Part shown: positions 16,418-26,682 of the stretch, piece by piece
Layout: each line of letters starts with the position of its first letter
How positions within the stretch are numbered: the stretch's first letter is position 1
From: Actinomycetota bacterium
GTDB lineage: Bacteria > Actinomycetota > Actinomycetes > Mycobacteriales > JACQDL01
DNA length: 64,000 nt
Direction: 5' to 3'
Assembly (NCBI GenBank): GCA_016201065.1
Contig: JACQDL010000023.1
Span: 62,001-126,000 of the forward strand
The notes under the pieces: model-generated
The model's input: the letters and a program-made list of their open reading frames with translations, nothing else
Told to the model about the DNA's origin: nothing
The model's database searches: none
Program-made: the position numbers and the translations under genes

Positions 16418-16807
16418 CTACTTCAGGGTGACCGTCGCGCCGACATCCTCGAGCGTGGCCTTGGCCTTGTCCGCGGCCTCCTTGTTCGCCTTCTCCAGAA
16501 CCGGCTTGGGCGCGCCGTCGACCAGCGCCTTCGCCTCGCCGAGGCCAAGGCTGGTCAAGGTCCTGACAGCCTTGATCACCTGGATCTTGTTGGCTCCTGC
16601 GGCCTCGAGAATGACGTCGAACTCGTCCTGCTCCTCCGGCGCCTCCGCAGCCGCACCCGGCCCGGCCGGAGCCGCCGCAGCGACCGCGACCGGCGCCGCC
16701 GCGGTGACGTCGAAGGTCTCCTCGAACTGCTTCACGAACCCCGACAGCTCCAGGAGGGTCATCTCCTTGAACGCATCGAGCAGCTGGTCGGTGCTGAGCT
16801 TCGCCAT
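16418..16807 (-). CDS. rplL: 50S ribosomal protein L7/L12
   Basis: L7/L12 forms the flexible stalk that recruits GTPase factors. The 129-residue product has an N-terminal dimerisation helix ([21 protein letters not shown]), an Ala/Pro-rich hinge near residues 37-57, and the C-terminal domain starting [20 protein letters not shown] with the [14 protein letters not shown] factor-binding segment. It lies 92 bases downstream of rplJ and is cotranscribed with it. Confidence 0.98.
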   Translation of the reverse strand: MAKLSTDQLLDAFKEMTLLELSGFVKQFEETFDVTAAAPVAVAAAAPAGPGAAAEAPEEQDEFDVILEAAGANKIQVIKAVRTLTSLGLGEAKALVDGAPKPVLEKANKEAADKAKATLEDVGATVTLK

Positions 16808-16899
16808 GGTGGCGGTGTCCTTTCCTGATGGTCTGTGAGCGGGGCGGCTCCGGCTACCACCGGGTCCGCCTGGTGTGGTCGGAGGTGCTGGGACGCGGG

Positions 16900-17457
16900 T
16901 CAGCTGCCGACAGCGGGCTGGTCAGCCGGCACCGATGGCTGGTCGCCGGCCTGCTTGTCGGCCAGCGCGGCGGCGAGCCGGGCGACCTGGGCCAGGGGCG
17001 CCTGGAACAGCGCGGCAGCCTGGGCCGTCTTCGCCTTCATCGCGCCGGCGAGCTTGGCCAGCAGCACCTCACGGGACTCCAGGTCTGCGATCCGGTTGAC
17101 CTCGTCGGCGCTCAGCGCGCGCCCGTCAAGCAGGCCACCCTTGATCACCAACGTGGGGTGTGCCCGCGCGAACGTGCGCAGCCCCTTTGCGGCCTCCACC
17201 GGATCGCCGTTGACGAAGGCGATCGCGGTCGGGCCGCTCAGCCAACCCTCCAGGCCTTCGACGCCGGCGTCGGCCACCGCGCGCTTGGCCAGGGTGTTCT
17301 TCACGACCGCGTACGTCGTGCTCCGGCCCAGCGCGGTACGCAGCTCGGTGAGCTGCGTCATCGTCAGACCCCGGTACTCGGTGAGCACGGCGGCCTGGGC
17401 GCCGCGGAACTGATCGGCGATCTCGGCCACCGCCGCGACCTTGTCGGGCTTTGCCAT
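16900..17457 (-). CDS. rplJ: 50S ribosomal protein L10
   Basis: L10 anchors L7/L12 dimers to the 50S stalk base and, in many bacteria, represses its own mRNA. The chosen start is ATG 17457, preceded by GAGGAGGG, giving 185 residues beginning [17 protein letters not shown]; a longer frame upstream is not L10-like. The core [14 protein letters not shown] and the NTLAKRAV segment are characteristic. Its C-terminus carries the Ala-rich helix used for L7/L12 binding. Unusually, rplK and rplA are not next to it: the neighbour upstream is divergent. Confidence 0.97.
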   Translation of the reverse strand: MAKPDKVAAVAEIADQFRGAQAAVLTEYRGLTMTQLTELRTALGRSTTYAVVKNTLAKRAVADAGVEGLEGWLSGPTAIAFVNGDPVEAAKGLRTFARAHPTLVIKGGLLDGRALSADEVNRIADLESREVLLAKLAGAMKAKTAQAAALFQAPLAQVARLAAALADKQAGDQPSVPADQPAVGS

Positions 17458-17649
17458 GGCCCTCCTCTGCGGATCTCGGCCGGTCCTCCCGGACCCACAG
17501 AACGACAGACGCCCCGGCGCAGGGCGCACGGGGCATCATGGTGACGTGACCGTCACCGGTGAAGCGGCCGTCCTCCCTGCGCGAGTCGCCCGCCTCGGCG
17601 GGACCTTCGGCCGCACGTGGGTGCGACGACCAGCGGTCTTGGGGTGAAC
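17458..17649 (-). promoter_or_regulatory. Candidate L10 leader in the rplJ 5' UTR
   Basis: The roughly 190-base presumed leader of rplJ contains several hairpins in a row: GACC/GGTC near 17625-17640, CCCGCC/GGCGGG near 17587-17600, GGTGAC/GTCACC (17540-17557) and GCCCCG/CGGGGC (17511-17534). L10-L12 binding to such leaders is the known feedback for rplJL. The assignment rests on location, length and structure, not on a covariance-model match. Confidence 0.5.
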
Positions 17650-17655
17650 GGCACC

Positions 17656-17685
17656 AGCGTACGGGGCGGTCGCCGTCGCGCGCAA
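17656..17685 (-). promoter_or_regulatory. Possible rplJ promoter
   Basis: On the minus strand TTGCGC (17685-17680) and TACGCT (17661-17656) are 18 bases apart. The -10 fits the actinobacterial TAnnnT pattern; the -35 matches only TTG. The predicted start near 17649 would yield the long structured leader. The remaining roughly 120 bases up to the divergent gene at 17809 show nothing further. Confidence 0.4.
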
Positions 17686-17808
17686 AACGGCCGCGAGCGG
17701 GCCGCACCCTGACCGGACGACCCCGATCCATGCCGGCTGGTGACCCACGTTCGACGCACCCGAACCCTTGCCCACCCCCGACCATGGGCGATGTGCTCCA
17801 ATGGCGGC

Positions 17809-18540
17809 ATGCCACCCGATGACCTCCAGGCGCTGGTTCACGACGTCCGGACGTCGACGGCTCGCTTCCTGCTGGCCTTGGACGAGCTGCCCGCGGACAT
17901 GGGCCGGCCGTCCCTGCTGCCGGGTTGGAGTGCCGGGCATCTGCTCACCCACGTGGCCCGCAACGCCGATGCCGTGTCCCGCACCCTCGCCGGCGCACGG
18001 AACGGCCATCCAACGCCGATGTACCCGGGCGGCACCGTGGCCCGGGACGCCGAGATCGATGCCGGTTCCGGCCGGCCGCTGAGCGAGCAGGCCGAGGATG
18101 TCCGGGAGTCCGCCACGCGGCTCGACGACACCTGGCGCCAGATGGATGCCGAGAGCTGGGACCGCGACGCCATCACCCGGACCGGCTCCATACCGGCCTG
18201 GCGCACCGTGCGGAGCCGGTGGAACGAGGTCGAGCTGCACTGGGTGGACCTCGACGCCGGCTACCTACCGTCAGACTGGCCGGCCGGGTACGTCGCCAGC
18301 CTGCTGGCCGGTACCACCGGACCCGCCCTCGCCGACCGGCTGCCGGCGAACGTCGCGCTGGACCTGCGGACCAGCGACACCGCCCAGCGGTGGCAGGTGG
18401 GACCGGAGGGCGCCCCGATCGTGACGATCACCGGCCCGGCCAGCGCGATGGCCTGCTGGCTGTCCGGACGCCCCGGGCCGGACCGGGGCGCGCTCGAGGT
18501 GACACCCGGCGGGCTACCCCGGCTCGGTCCCTGGACGTGA
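17809..18540 (+). CDS. Maleylpyruvate isomerase-family (mycothiol-dependent) protein
   Basis: The 243-residue protein belongs to the DinB/mycothiol-dependent maleylpyruvate isomerase superfamily. Residues 1-150 contain the four-helix bundle opening with the signature SLLPGWSAGHLLTHVARNAD, whose histidine is one of the expected metal ligands; ELHWVDLDAGY carries a second. A C-terminal SCP2-like domain follows. Relatives use mycothiol as a cofactor in aromatic breakdown or thiol chemistry, but the exact substrate is unknown. Start ATG 17809 was chosen because homologous sequence begins there; no clear ribosome-binding site. It is divergent from rplJ and overlaps the convergent HIT gene by 27 bases. 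Confidence 0.8.
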   Translation: MPPDDLQALVHDVRTSTARFLLALDELPADMGRPSLLPGWSAGHLLTHVARNADAVSRTLAGARNGHPTPMYPGGTVARDAEIDAGSGRPLSEQAEDVRESATRLDDTWRQMDAESWDRDAITRTGSIPAWRTVRSRWNEVELHWVDLDAGYLPSDWPAGYVASLLAGTTGPALADRLPANVALDLRTSDTAQRWQVGPEGAPIVTITGPASAMACWLSGRPGPDRGALEVTPGGLPRLGPWT

Positions 18541-18963
18541 CCCGCCGAACGGCGGTGCGCTGGCCAGCGCCCCCGCCAGCCGGTCGAGCTCGGTGCGTGG
18601 TGGCCGGCGGCGTCCCTTCGCGGTCAACCGCATCCGATCGGCCCGACCCCATCGCGGGATGACGTGCAGGTGCGCGTGGAAGACCGTCTGCCACGCCGCC
18701 TGGCCATCGGCGAGGAACAGGTTGATGCCCGGGCACCCCAGCGCGACCCGGGCGGCGGCCGCGACCTGCTGCCCGACGACGAACATCCGCGCCACGTCGG
18801 TCGGATCGACGTCCGCGAGCGCCACCCCGTGCCGCTTCGGAATCACCAGGGTGTGCCCGGTGGTGAAGGGCTCGATGTCGCAGAACGCCAGCACCCGGTC
18901 GTCGGCGTACACGGTGCTCACCGGCGCCCGGCCGGTTGCGACGGCGCAGAACGCACACTCCAT
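18514..18963 (-). CDS. HIT-family nucleotide hydrolase
   Basis: This 149-residue protein is a histidine-triad hydrolase, a family that cleaves nucleoside phosphoramidates or other nucleotide derivatives. It has the N-terminal CAFCAVATG zinc-type cysteine pair (C3, C6), GHTLVIPKRH (36-45) and the catalytic triad motif HAHLHVIPR with histidines at 96, 98 and 100. It starts 13 bases after the polyprenyl synthase stop, so it is probably the last gene of the nuo transcript. Physiological substrate unknown. Confidence 0.9.
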   Translation of the reverse strand: MECAFCAVATGRAPVSTVYADDRVLAFCDIEPFTTGHTLVIPKRHGVALADVDPTDVARMFVVGQQVAAAARVALGCPGINLFLADGQAAWQTVFHAHLHVIPRWGRADRMRLTAKGRRRPPRTELDRLAGALASAPPFGGSRPGTEPG

Positions 18964-18975
18964 CGCGCTCCTTGT

Positions 18976-19995
18976 TCAGCCGGTGCGGGCGACCACGAAA
19001 TCGGCCAACGACGCCAGGGCCCGGCGCGCTGCCACGTCGGGCAGGCCAACCAGCTCGGTCCGGGCCCGGTCGGCGTAGTCGCTGAGCGTGTGCCGAGCCC
19101 GGGCCATGGCGGGAGAGTCCCGCAGCAGGGTCAGCGCCTCGGCGTGTCGCCCGTCGTCGGTCAGCGAGTCGGCGAGCAGCTCCCGCAGCCGCGCACCGCC
19201 CGGGTCGTCGGAGGCGAGGGCGTACAGCATCGGCAACGTGCGCACCCCCTCCCGCAGATCGGTACCGGGTGTCTTCCCGGACTCCACCGTCGTCGACGCC
19301 ACATCGAGCAGGTCGTCGGAGAGCTGGAAGGCGACCCCGATCAGCTCGCCGTACCGCCGGAGGCTGTCGACGGCGGCCTCATCCGCCGCGCCGAACAGCG
19401 CACCGAACCGAGCCGCTGTGGCGATCAGCGATCCGGTCTTGTCGGCCAGCACCGACAGGTAGTGCTGGATCGGACCGGTGTCCCATCCGGCCGGCCCAGC
19501 GGTCTCCCGGATCTGCCCGGTGACCAGACGCTCGAAGGTCTCGGCCTGGATCCGTACCGCGTCCTGCCCGAGCCCCGCGACCAGCCCGGACGCCCGGGCG
19601 AACAGGAAGTCCCCGGTAAGGATGGCGATGGTGTTGTCCCAGCGAAGGTTCGCCGACTGGGCGCCGCGCCGCACGGTTGCCTCGTCCATGACATCGTCGT
19701 GGTAGAGGGTCGCCAGGTGGGTGAGCTCCACGACCACGGCGGCAGCGACCACCTGGTCGTCGGCGTGCTCCGGACCGAACTGCGCGGCGAGCAGGGTCAG
19801 TAGCGGCCGGAACCGCTTGCCACCGGCCTGCACCAGGTGCCGGGCGGCCTGCGCCACGAGGGCGTCGTGGCTGTCCACCGTGGTCCGCAGCAACGCCTCG
19901 ACCCGGTCCAGCCCGGCCCGCACGGCGGCCTCCAGCGCGGCGTCGGCGAACTCGACGCCGAGCAGACCCCGGCTGCTGACCACCACGTCAGCCAA
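18976..19995 (-). CDS. Polyprenyl diphosphate synthase (probably menaquinone side chain)
   Basis: The 339-residue enzyme is a trans-isoprenyl diphosphate synthase that condenses isopentenyl diphosphate with an allylic primer. The first aspartate-rich motif is DDVMD (100-104), the second DDLLD (227-231), with GGKRFRP at 58-64 for the primer phosphates. Length and motif spacing fit long-chain (heptaprenyl or nonaprenyl) synthases. The TTG start at 19995 overlaps the nuoN stop by 8 bases, so it is coupled to complex I. With menJ, menG and mqn genes nearby, the likely product is the menaquinone tail precursor; chain length is not readable from sequence. Confidence 0.85.
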   Translation of the reverse strand: MADVVVSSRGLLGVEFADAALEAAVRAGLDRVEALLRTTVDSHDALVAQAARHLVQAGGKRFRPLLTLLAAQFGPEHADDQVVAAAVVVELTHLATLYHDDVMDEATVRRGAQSANLRWDNTIAILTGDFLFARASGLVAGLGQDAVRIQAETFERLVTGQIRETAGPAGWDTGPIQHYLSVLADKTGSLIATAARFGALFGAADEAAVDSLRRYGELIGVAFQLSDDLLDVASTTVESGKTPGTDLREGVRTLPMLYALASDDPGGARLRELLADSLTDDGRHAEALTLLRDSPAMARARHTLSDYADRARTELVGLPDVAARRALASLADFVVARTG

Positions 19996-21544
19996 CCAGG
20001 TAGGCGGCCTTGTCGGCCAGTTCGAGGACGCCCTGCGGGAGGATGCCCAGCAGCACGGTCATGGCCGCGCTCACGCCGACCGCCACCGTCGTCCACACGC
20101 TGGGCACCGCGACGGTCGGGCCGGACTCGGCCGGCTCGGAGAAGTACATCATCACAATGACCCGCAGGTAGAAGAAGGCGGCGACCGCCGAGGCGAGCAG
20201 TGCGACCACGACCAGCGGACCGGCGCTGGTCCACGCCGCCCGGAAGACCACGAACTTGCCGATGAACCCACTGGTCAGCGGGATCCCGGCGAAGGTGAGC
20301 AGGAAGAGCGTGAACGCCGCCGCCACCGCCGGGGATCGCCGGGCCAGGCCGGACCACTGGGACAGATGGGTGGCCTCCCCGTCGGCGTCCCGGACCAGGG
20401 TGATCACCGCGAACGCGCCGAGCGTCGCGAACCCGTAACTGGCAAGGTAGAACAACACCGCCGCCAGACCGCGCCGATCCAGCGAGATCAGCCCGGTCAG
20501 GAGGAAGCCGGCGTGCGCGATCGAGGAGTACGCGAGCATCCGCTTGAGGTCGGTCTGGGTCAGCCCGAAGATCGCGCCGACCGCCATGGTGATGATCGCC
20601 ACGGTCCAGACCACCGGGCGCCAGTCCCAGGCCGTGTTGTTGAACGCGACGTAGAGCACCCGAACGATCGCACCAAAGGCGGCGATCTTCGTACACGCCG
20701 CCATCAACGCGGTGACCGGCGTCGGCGCGCCCTGGTAGACGTCCGGCGTCCAGCTGTGGAACGGCGCGACCCCGGCCTTGAACAGCAGCCCGACCATCAG
20801 CAGTGCCAGCCCGAGGTACAGCAGGATGTCGCTGCGTGGCGACCCGGCGGACGCGGCGAGGATGTCGGCGAGGTTGACGCTGTTCGCGTAGCCGTAGAGC
20901 AGCGCCACGCCGTAGAGGAAGAACGCCGAGGCGAAGGCCCCGAGCAGGAAGTACTTGACCGCCGCCTCCTGGGACAGCAGCCGGCGCCGCCGGGCCAGCC
21001 CGGCCAGCAGGTACAGCGGCAGTGACAGCACCTCCAGCGCCACGAACATCAGCAGCAGGTTGTTCGCGGCCGGGAAGAGCATCATCCCGCCGAGCGCGAA
21101 CATCGCCAGCGGGAATGCCTCGGTCTGCATGTGCGGTGCGGTGCGCAGCAGCCGGTCACCTGGGCTGCCGGCGACCAGAGCGGCCTGGGCGACCATCGTC
21201 CCACCGCCGATGTCGACCCGACGCTCGGCGAGCAGCAGGATCGCCATCAGGCCGATCACCACCAGGGTGCCCTGGAGGAACAGGGTCACGCCGTCGATGG
21301 CGACCGCGCCCGAGGCCGTCAGCTGGCCCCGCCCGGCGACCTTGATCACTGCTGCCAGGGCGCCGGCGAGGCCGGCGACGGCCAGTACCAGCTGGGTGTT
21401 GTGCCGCAGGTCGCGGCCGACGAACGCCTCGACCAGCACGCCGGCGCACGCCACACCGAGCACGATGAGCACCGGGGCCAGCCCGGAGTAGGAGATCGAC
21501 GGCGCGTTGATGGTGCCGGCCGCCAGCCCAGTCACCGGGGTCAC
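19988..21544 (-). CDS. nuoN: NADH-quinone oxidoreductase subunit N
   Basis: NuoN is one of the three antiporter-like proton-pumping subunits of complex I. GTG 21544 overlaps the nuoM stop (GTGA) and gives 518 residues; the long open frame upstream is antisense noise. It is hydrophobic throughout with about 14 membrane helices. Conserved features include LLFKAGVAPFHSWTPDVYQG, with the lysine of the proton channel, and LKRMLAYSSIAHAGFLL. Last nuo gene, followed by the polyprenyl synthase. Confidence 0.96.
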   Translation of the reverse strand: MTPVTGLAAGTINAPSISYSGLAPVLIVLGVACAGVLVEAFVGRDLRHNTQLVLAVAGLAGALAAVIKVAGRGQLTASGAVAIDGVTLFLQGTLVVIGLMAILLLAERRVDIGGGTMVAQAALVAGSPGDRLLRTAPHMQTEAFPLAMFALGGMMLFPAANNLLLMFVALEVLSLPLYLLAGLARRRRLLSQEAAVKYFLLGAFASAFFLYGVALLYGYANSVNLADILAASAGSPRSDILLYLGLALLMVGLLFKAGVAPFHSWTPDVYQGAPTPVTALMAACTKIAAFGAIVRVLYVAFNNTAWDWRPVVWTVAIITMAVGAIFGLTQTDLKRMLAYSSIAHAGFLLTGLISLDRRGLAAVLFYLASYGFATLGAFAVITLVRDADGEATHLSQWSGLARRSPAVAAAFTLFLLTFAGIPLTSGFIGKFVVFRAAWTSAGPLVVVALLASAVAAFFYLRVIVMMYFSEPAESGPTVAVPSVWTTVAVGVSAAMTVLLGILPQGVLELADKAAYLVG

Positions 21545-23079
21545 TTGGTCGCTCCCGTCTGCACCGCGACCGTCGGGGCGGGATCGCGTTGATGGACGTC
21601 GTTCATGGTGGCGTTGACGGCTGGCCGGATCACATCGAGCACCGGCTTCGGGTAGACGCCGAGGACCACGATCAGCGCCAGCAGGGGTGCCACCGCCCAG
21701 GCCTCCCGGGCCGACATGTCGAGCCAGCCAGCGGCGCGCTCCTGGGCCGGACCATGGAACATCCGCTGGTACATCAGCAGGATGTACAGGGCGGCCAGGA
21801 TGATCCCGACCGTGGCCACCACGCCGTACACCCGGTGCCGGCTGAAGGTGCCGACGAGGACCAGGAACTCGCTGATGAAGGTGCTCATCCCGGGCAGCGC
21901 CAGGGAGGCCAGCCCGGCCAGCAGGAACGCGCCGCCGAGCAGCGGCTGCGTCTTGGCGACCCCGCCATAGTCGGAGATCTCCCGGCTCCTCCCCCGGCTG
22001 ATCAGCATCCCGGCGACCAGGAACAGCGCCCCGGTGGCCAGCCCATGGTTGATCATGTAGAACACCGAGCCGGACATGCTCTGCGTGGTGAAGGCGAAGA
22101 TGCCCAACCCGATGAAGCCGAAGTGCGCCACCGAGGTGTAGGCGACCAGCCGCTTCATGTCCCGCTGCCCCATCGCCAGCAGCGCGGCGTAGAGCACGCC
22201 GACCACCGCCAGCACGATGACCGCCGGAGCGAAGTACCGCGAGGCGTTCGGGAACAGCGGCAGGCAGTACCGCAGGAACCCGAAGGTACCGACCTTGTCC
22301 AGCACCCCGACCAGCAGCGCGGCGCCACCGGCCGGAGCCTCCGCGCCCGCGTCGGGCAGCCAGGTGTGGAACGGCACCAGCGGTGCCTTGATCGCGAACG
22401 CGACGAAGAACCCGAGGAAGAGCAGCTTCTCGGTGTCCGCGTCGATGGGCATCCCGACGAGCTGGGAGAAGGCGAAGGTGCCGTGTCCGAGCTGGCTGGC
22501 CGAGACCACGTACAGCCCGATCACGGCGGCGAGCATCAGCAACCCGCCGAGCAGGCTGTAGAGGAAGAACTTCATCGCCGCGTACTGCCGGCGCGGCCCG
22601 CCGAAGGCGCCGATCAGGAAGTACATCGGGACCAGCATGGCCTCGAAGAACACGTAGAACACGAAGACGTCGGTCACCGCAAAGACGCCGACCATGAAGA
22701 CCTCGAGCAGCAGCAGCAACGCGAAGAAGGTCTTCGGGCTGCGGCCGGCCGGCGTCTCCTCGTGCCAGGAGGCCAGAATCACCGACGGAACCAGCACCGC
22801 CACCAGGGCGATCAGCACCAGCGCGATGCCATCGACGCCGAGCGCGAAGTCCACCCCGAAGGACGCGATCCACGGCCGGGACCAGGTGAGCTGGAAGCGT
22901 GCCCCGTTGGGGTCGAACGCGGTCGCGGTGGCGGCCATCACGACCACGGTGAGCAGGCTGGTGGCCAACGCCACCAGCTTGGCCAGCTGCTCGGCGGTGC
23001 GCGGCAGCAGCCAGACCACCACCGACCCGACCAGCGGGACCAGCAGCAGCACCAGCAGGAACGGGAGACTGTCGCTCAC
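21541..23079 (-). CDS. nuoM: NADH-quinone oxidoreductase subunit M
   Basis: NuoM is an antiporter-like proton-pumping subunit. The start is GTG 23079, overlapping the nuoL stop (GTGA), giving 512 residues, close to the E. coli length. It is an integral membrane protein of about 14 helices with the conserved [13 protein letters not shown] segment (lysine just before) and [15 protein letters not shown]. An extended frame upstream of the GTG is not coding. Translationally coupled on both sides. Confidence 0.96.
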   Translation of the reverse strand: MSDSLPFLLVLLLVPLVGSVVVWLLPRTAEQLAKLVALATSLLTVVVMAATATAFDPNGARFQLTWSRPWIASFGVDFALGVDGIALVLIALVAVLVPSVILASWHEETPAGRSPKTFFALLLLLEVFMVGVFAVTDVFVFYVFFEAMLVPMYFLIGAFGGPRRQYAAMKFFLYSLLGGLLMLAAVIGLYVVSASQLGHGTFAFSQLVGMPIDADTEKLLFLGFFVAFAIKAPLVPFHTWLPDAGAEAPAGGAALLVGVLDKVGTFGFLRYCLPLFPNASRYFAPAVIVLAVVGVLYAALLAMGQRDMKRLVAYTSVAHFGFIGLGIFAFTTQSMSGSVFYMINHGLATGALFLVAGMLISRGRSREISDYGGVAKTQPLLGGAFLLAGLASLALPGMSTFISEFLVLVGTFSRHRVYGVVATVGIILAALYILLMYQRMFHGPAQERAAGWLDMSAREAWAVAPLLALIVVLGVYPKPVLDVIRPAVNATMNDVHQRDPAPTVAVQTGATK

Positions 23080-25022
23080 GCGAACCTCACCATCAAGAAC
23101 GCACCGACGATCAGGACGGCGCCCCCGAGCATGGACAACGCGTAGGAGCGGACGAAGCCCGTCTGCAGCCGGCGCAACCGGCCCGAGCCGCCACCGAACG
23201 CGGCCGCCAGGCCGTTGACCACCCCGTCGACGCCCCGGTTGTCCAGCCACACGAGCAGCCGGACCAGCCACTGGCCCGGACGCATGAACACGGCCTCGTT
23301 GAACGCGTCGGCGTAGAGGCTGGCACGGGCGGCTCGGGTGACCACCGAGACCCGTACCGGTGCCACCTCGGGCACCGCACGCCGCCCGAAGAACACCCAG
23401 GCCACGCCAACCCCGGTGAGCATCACCAGCACCGTGGCCAGGGTCAGCACCCCGGCGTCGACGGTGGGCGCCGCCGGCTCGGCGAAGCCGACCACCGGCT
23501 CCAGCCAGCCCACCAGCCGATCACCCATGGCGAGGAACCCGCCCGCGCCGAGGGAGCCCACCGCGAGCAGCACCATCGGCACGGTCATCACCCGAGGCGA
23601 CTCGTGCGGGTGCACCCCCTCCTCCCAGCGGCGGTCCCCGAAGAAGGTCATGAACATCAGCCTGGTCATGTAGAACGCGGTCAGGCCGGCTCCGAGCAGA
23701 GCGCTGGCGCCCAGCAGCAGCCCGGATGTGCCACCCTTGTCGAACGCCGCCTCAATGATCTTGTCCTTGGAGAAGAAGCCGGACAGCCCGGGGAACCCGA
23801 TCAGCGCGAGGTACCCCAGCCCGAAGGTGGCGAAGGTGACCGGCATGTGCCGGGCGAGCCCGCCGAACTTCCGCATGTCGACCTCGTCGCGCATGCCGTG
23901 CATCACCGACCCGGCGCCGAGGAAGAGCCCGGCCTTGAAGAAGCCGTGCGCGAGCAGGTGCAGGATGCCGAACGCGTACGCCGCCGGACCCAGGCCGACG
24001 GCGAGGAACATGTAGCCGATCTGGCTGACCGTGGAGAACGCCAGCACCCGCTTGATGTCGTCGGATGCGGTGCCGGAGATCGCCCCGTACAGCAGCGTGA
24101 TCGCGCCCACGACGGTGACCGCCGTGCGGCCGCCGGGGCTGAGGTCGTACAGCGGGCTGGACCGGGCGATCAGGTACACCCCGGCGGTGACCATCGTGGC
24201 GGCGTGGATCAGCGCCGAGACGGGGGTGGGGCCCTCCATCGCGTCCGGCAACCAGGTCTGCAGCGGGAACTGGCCGGACTTGCCGGCGGCGCCGAGCAGC
24301 AGCAGCAGGGAGATCGCCAGCAGCAGCCCCGGCGACAGCGCCGCGGCACCGGCGAACACCCCGTCGAAGGAGGTCGTGCCGAGGCTGACGAACATCAGCA
24401 TGATCGCCAGCGACAGGCCGACGTCGCCGACCCGGTTGACCACGAACGCCTTCTTCGCCGCGGTGGCCGCGCTCGGCTTGTGGTACCAGAACGCGATGAG
24501 CAGGTAGGACGCCAGACCGACGCCCTCCCACCCGACGTACAGCGACAGGTAGTTGTTGCCGAGCACCAGCAGCAGCATCGCGCCGACGAACAGATTGAAG
24601 TACCCGAAGAACCGGCGCCGCCCCGGATCATGCGCCATGTAGCCCATGGCGTACACGTGGATCAGACCACCGACACCGGTGATGAGCAGCACGAAGCACG
24701 CCGAGAGCCGGTCGAAGAGCAGGCCGGCGTCCACGGTGAACCCGTTCACCGGGATCCAGGTGAACAGGTGCAGCTGAACCCCGGGCGCCCGCTCCCCGCG
24801 GAGCTGGAGGAAGTAGCCGAGACCGAGGAGGAAGGAGGCGAGCACCGTCGTCGTGCCGAGGTAGTGCCCCCACCGATCCGCCCGCCGGCCACCGAGCAGC
24901 AGCACCGCCGCGCCGCCGAACGGGAGCGCGAGCAGCAGCCACATCGACGACCATGCGCCACTCGCGGCCGCGAGGCTCTCGGCGCCCGCGAGGGCGTGCT
25001 GGGTACCTTCGGAAAGCGTCAC
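23076..25022 (-). CDS. nuoL: NADH-quinone oxidoreductase subunit L
   Basis: NuoL is the most distal antiporter-like proton-pumping subunit of complex I and bears the long lateral helix. The 648-residue protein (GTG start at 25022) has HVYAMGYM near the start, [35 protein letters not shown] and [15 protein letters not shown], all signature segments including the key lysine in GKSGQFP. C-terminal helices extend to the end of the gene. It lies 13 bases after nuoK. Confidence 0.96.
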   Translation of the reverse strand: MTLSEGTQHALAGAESLAAASGAWSSMWLLLALPFGGAAVLLLGGRRADRWGHYLGTTTVLASFLLGLGYFLQLRGERAPGVQLHLFTWIPVNGFTVDAGLLFDRLSACFVLLITGVGGLIHVYAMGYMAHDPGRRRFFGYFNLFVGAMLLLVLGNNYLSLYVGWEGVGLASYLLIAFWYHKPSAATAAKKAFVVNRVGDVGLSLAIMLMFVSLGTTSFDGVFAGAAALSPGLLLAISLLLLLGAAGKSGQFPLQTWLPDAMEGPTPVSALIHAATMVTAGVYLIARSSPLYDLSPGGRTAVTVVGAITLLYGAISGTASDDIKRVLAFSTVSQIGYMFLAVGLGPAAYAFGILHLLAHGFFKAGLFLGAGSVMHGMRDEVDMRKFGGLARHMPVTFATFGLGYLALIGFPGLSGFFSKDKIIEAAFDKGGTSGLLLGASALLGAGLTAFYMTRLMFMTFFGDRRWEEGVHPHESPRVMTVPMVLLAVGSLGAGGFLAMGDRLVGWLEPVVGFAEPAAPTVDAGVLTLATVLVMLTGVGVAWVFFGRRAVPEVAPVRVSVVTRAARASLYADAFNEAVFMRPGQWLVRLLVWLDNRGVDGVVNGLAAAFGGGSGRLRRLQTGFVRSYALSMLGGAVLIVGAFLMVRFA

Positions 25023-25035
25023 CGTGGTCGTCCCG

Positions 25036-25335
25036 TCAGTACTTGAGAAGGTTGGCGTCGTCGACCGAGGCCGACCGGCGGGTCCGGAAGATCGACATGA
25101 TGATGGCCAGACCGACCACGACCTCGGCGGCGGCCACCACCATCACGAAGAAGGCCATCACCTGGCCGTCGTACGTGCCGTTGATCCGGCTGAAGGTCAC
25201 CAGCGTGAGGTTCACCGCATTGAGCATGAGCTCGATGCACATGAACACCACGATCGCGTTCCGCCGCACCAGCACGCCAACCGCGCCGATCGTGAACAGC
25301 ACGGCGGAGAGCACCAGATACCAGTCAGGACTCAT
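25036..25335 (-). CDS. nuoK: NADH-quinone oxidoreductase subunit K
   Basis: This 99-residue membrane subunit has three helices and is part of the E-channel proton pathway. The conserved [15 protein letters not shown] segment carries the membrane glutamate, and a second acidic position lies in [14 protein letters not shown] 25335 overlaps the end of nuoJ by 11 bases. Standard family length. Confidence 0.96.
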   Translation of the reverse strand: MSPDWYLVLSAVLFTIGAVGVLVRRNAIVVFMCIELMLNAVNLTLVTFSRINGTYDGQVMAFFVMVVAAAEVVVGLAIIMSIFRTRRSASVDDANLLKY

Positions 25336-26128
25336 CGCCGACCCCGCTCCGCTCGCCCGTGTCGTGGCCTGCCCCGCCGCTGGTCAGCTCGGCGCGGGCC
25401 GCGACGACCGCGAGGTTCGGCTCGACCAGCCGGGAGATGCTCTCCCGCGCGACCGTCCCGTCGGGCAGGAGCGCCGGGGTGCCGATCGAGTTGGAGGTCG
25501 CGAACACGCCCGGCCCGGGAAGCGGCTGCGGGCGGCCGCCCCGGAATCGGGCGCGGGCAAGGTCCCGCTGGGTCTGCCGGGTGCCGGCGGGCCGCTCCAC
25601 GTGCGCGAGCACCATCGCCCCCACCGCCGCGGTGATGAGCAGCGCGCTGGTGAGCTCGAAGGCGAAGACGTAGTCGTGGAACAGCGCCGCCGCGATCACC
25701 GGCACGCTGTTGTTGACGTCCGGGATGCCCCTGGGCGTGATGTCCCTGACCCCGCGGTAGACCGTGGCGCCGACGAGGCCGGCGAACGCGAGGCCGAGCA
25801 CCACCGCAGCGGTCCGCTGGCCCGGCAGGGTCTCCACCATCGAGTCGACGGAGTCCCGGCCGATGAGCATCAGCACGAACAGGAAGAGGATCATGATCGC
25901 GCCGGTGTAGACGATGATCTGCACCACGCCGAGGAACGGCGCCTGCTGGACGAAGTAGAACACGCCCAGGCTGAGCATGGTGAGCACCAGGAACAGCGCC
26001 GAGTGCACCGCGTTGCGGGCCAGCACCATGCCGACCGCGCCGACCACGGCGGCGATGCCGAGCACGACGAAGACGGTTGACTCACCGGTGCTCATGTCAC
26101 CGGCGGCGGCCAGCAGCTGGCCGGTCAT
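25325..26128 (-). CDS. nuoJ: NADH-quinone oxidoreductase subunit J
   Basis: NuoJ is a five-helix membrane subunit that couples quinone reduction to proton movement. The conserved core is [29 protein letters not shown], here near residues 57-85. At 267 residues it is about 80 longer than the E. coli protein; the extra part is a hydrophilic, Arg/Gly/Pro-rich C-terminal tail starting near residue 185, as often seen in actinobacteria. The start overlaps nuoI by 4 bases. Confidence 0.95.
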   Translation of the reverse strand: MTGQLLAAAGDMSTGESTVFVVLGIAAVVGAVGMVLARNAVHSALFLVLTMLSLGVFYFVQQAPFLGVVQIIVYTGAIMILFLFVLMLIGRDSVDSMVETLPGQRTAAVVLGLAFAGLVGATVYRGVRDITPRGIPDVNNSVPVIAAALFHDYVFAFELTSALLITAAVGAMVLAHVERPAGTRQTQRDLARARFRGGRPQPLPGPGVFATSNSIGTPALLPDGTVARESISRLVEPNLAVVAARAELTSGGAGHDTGERSGVGDES

Positions 26129-26682
26129 CGTCCCCCCTCCGGTCGCTCGGCTCCGGTGGGCGCGGGATGCTCGCCGGCACCGGTCGTGGCGCGCTCACGG
26201 CCGACGTAGTAGTCCGTGTCGGTGTCGCCCAGCCGCATCGGGTGCGGCGGCGCCTCCATCCCCGGCAGCAGCGGGGCCATGAGCTGCTCCTTGGTGTAGA
26301 TCAGGTCCTGCCTGTTGTCGAGCGCGAGCTCGTACTCGTTCGACATCGTCAGGGACCTGGTCGGGCAGGCCTCGATGCACAGCCCACAGAGGATGCACCG
26401 CAGGTAGTTGATCTGATAGATCCGGCCGTACCGCTCGCCCGGGGAGTACCGCTCCTCCTCGGTGTTGTCACCGCCCTCGACGTAGATCGCGTCGGCCGGG
26501 CAGGCCCAGGCACACAGCTCGCAGCCGACGCACTTCTCCAGCCCGTCGGGGTGCCGGTTGAGCACGTGCCGGCCGTGGAACCGGGGCGCCGTCGGGCGGA
26601 TCTCGAACGGGTACTGGTAGGTGAAGCGCTTGTCGAACATCTGGCTGAAGGTCAGCCCGAAGCCTTTCAGCGAGTCAAGCAT
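26125..26682 (-). CDS. nuoI: NADH-quinone oxidoreductase subunit I (two 4Fe-4S clusters)
   Basis: NuoI carries clusters N6a and N6b that pass electrons toward N2 in NuoB. The eight ligands are visible as two CxxCxxCxxxC motifs: C51, C54, C57, C61 and C96, C99, C102, C106. The 185-residue protein has a C-terminal acidic/Pro tail of about 30 residues beyond the ferredoxin core. It overlaps nuoH and nuoJ by a few bases on each side. Confidence 0.97.
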   Translation of the reverse strand: MLDSLKGFGLTFSQMFDKRFTYQYPFEIRPTAPRFHGRHVLNRHPDGLEKCVGCELCAWACPADAIYVEGGDNTEEERYSPGERYGRIYQINYLRCILCGLCIEACPTRSLTMSNEYELALDNRQDLIYTKEQLMAPLLPGMEAPPHPMRLGDTDTDYYVGRERATTGAGEHPAPTGAERPEGGR

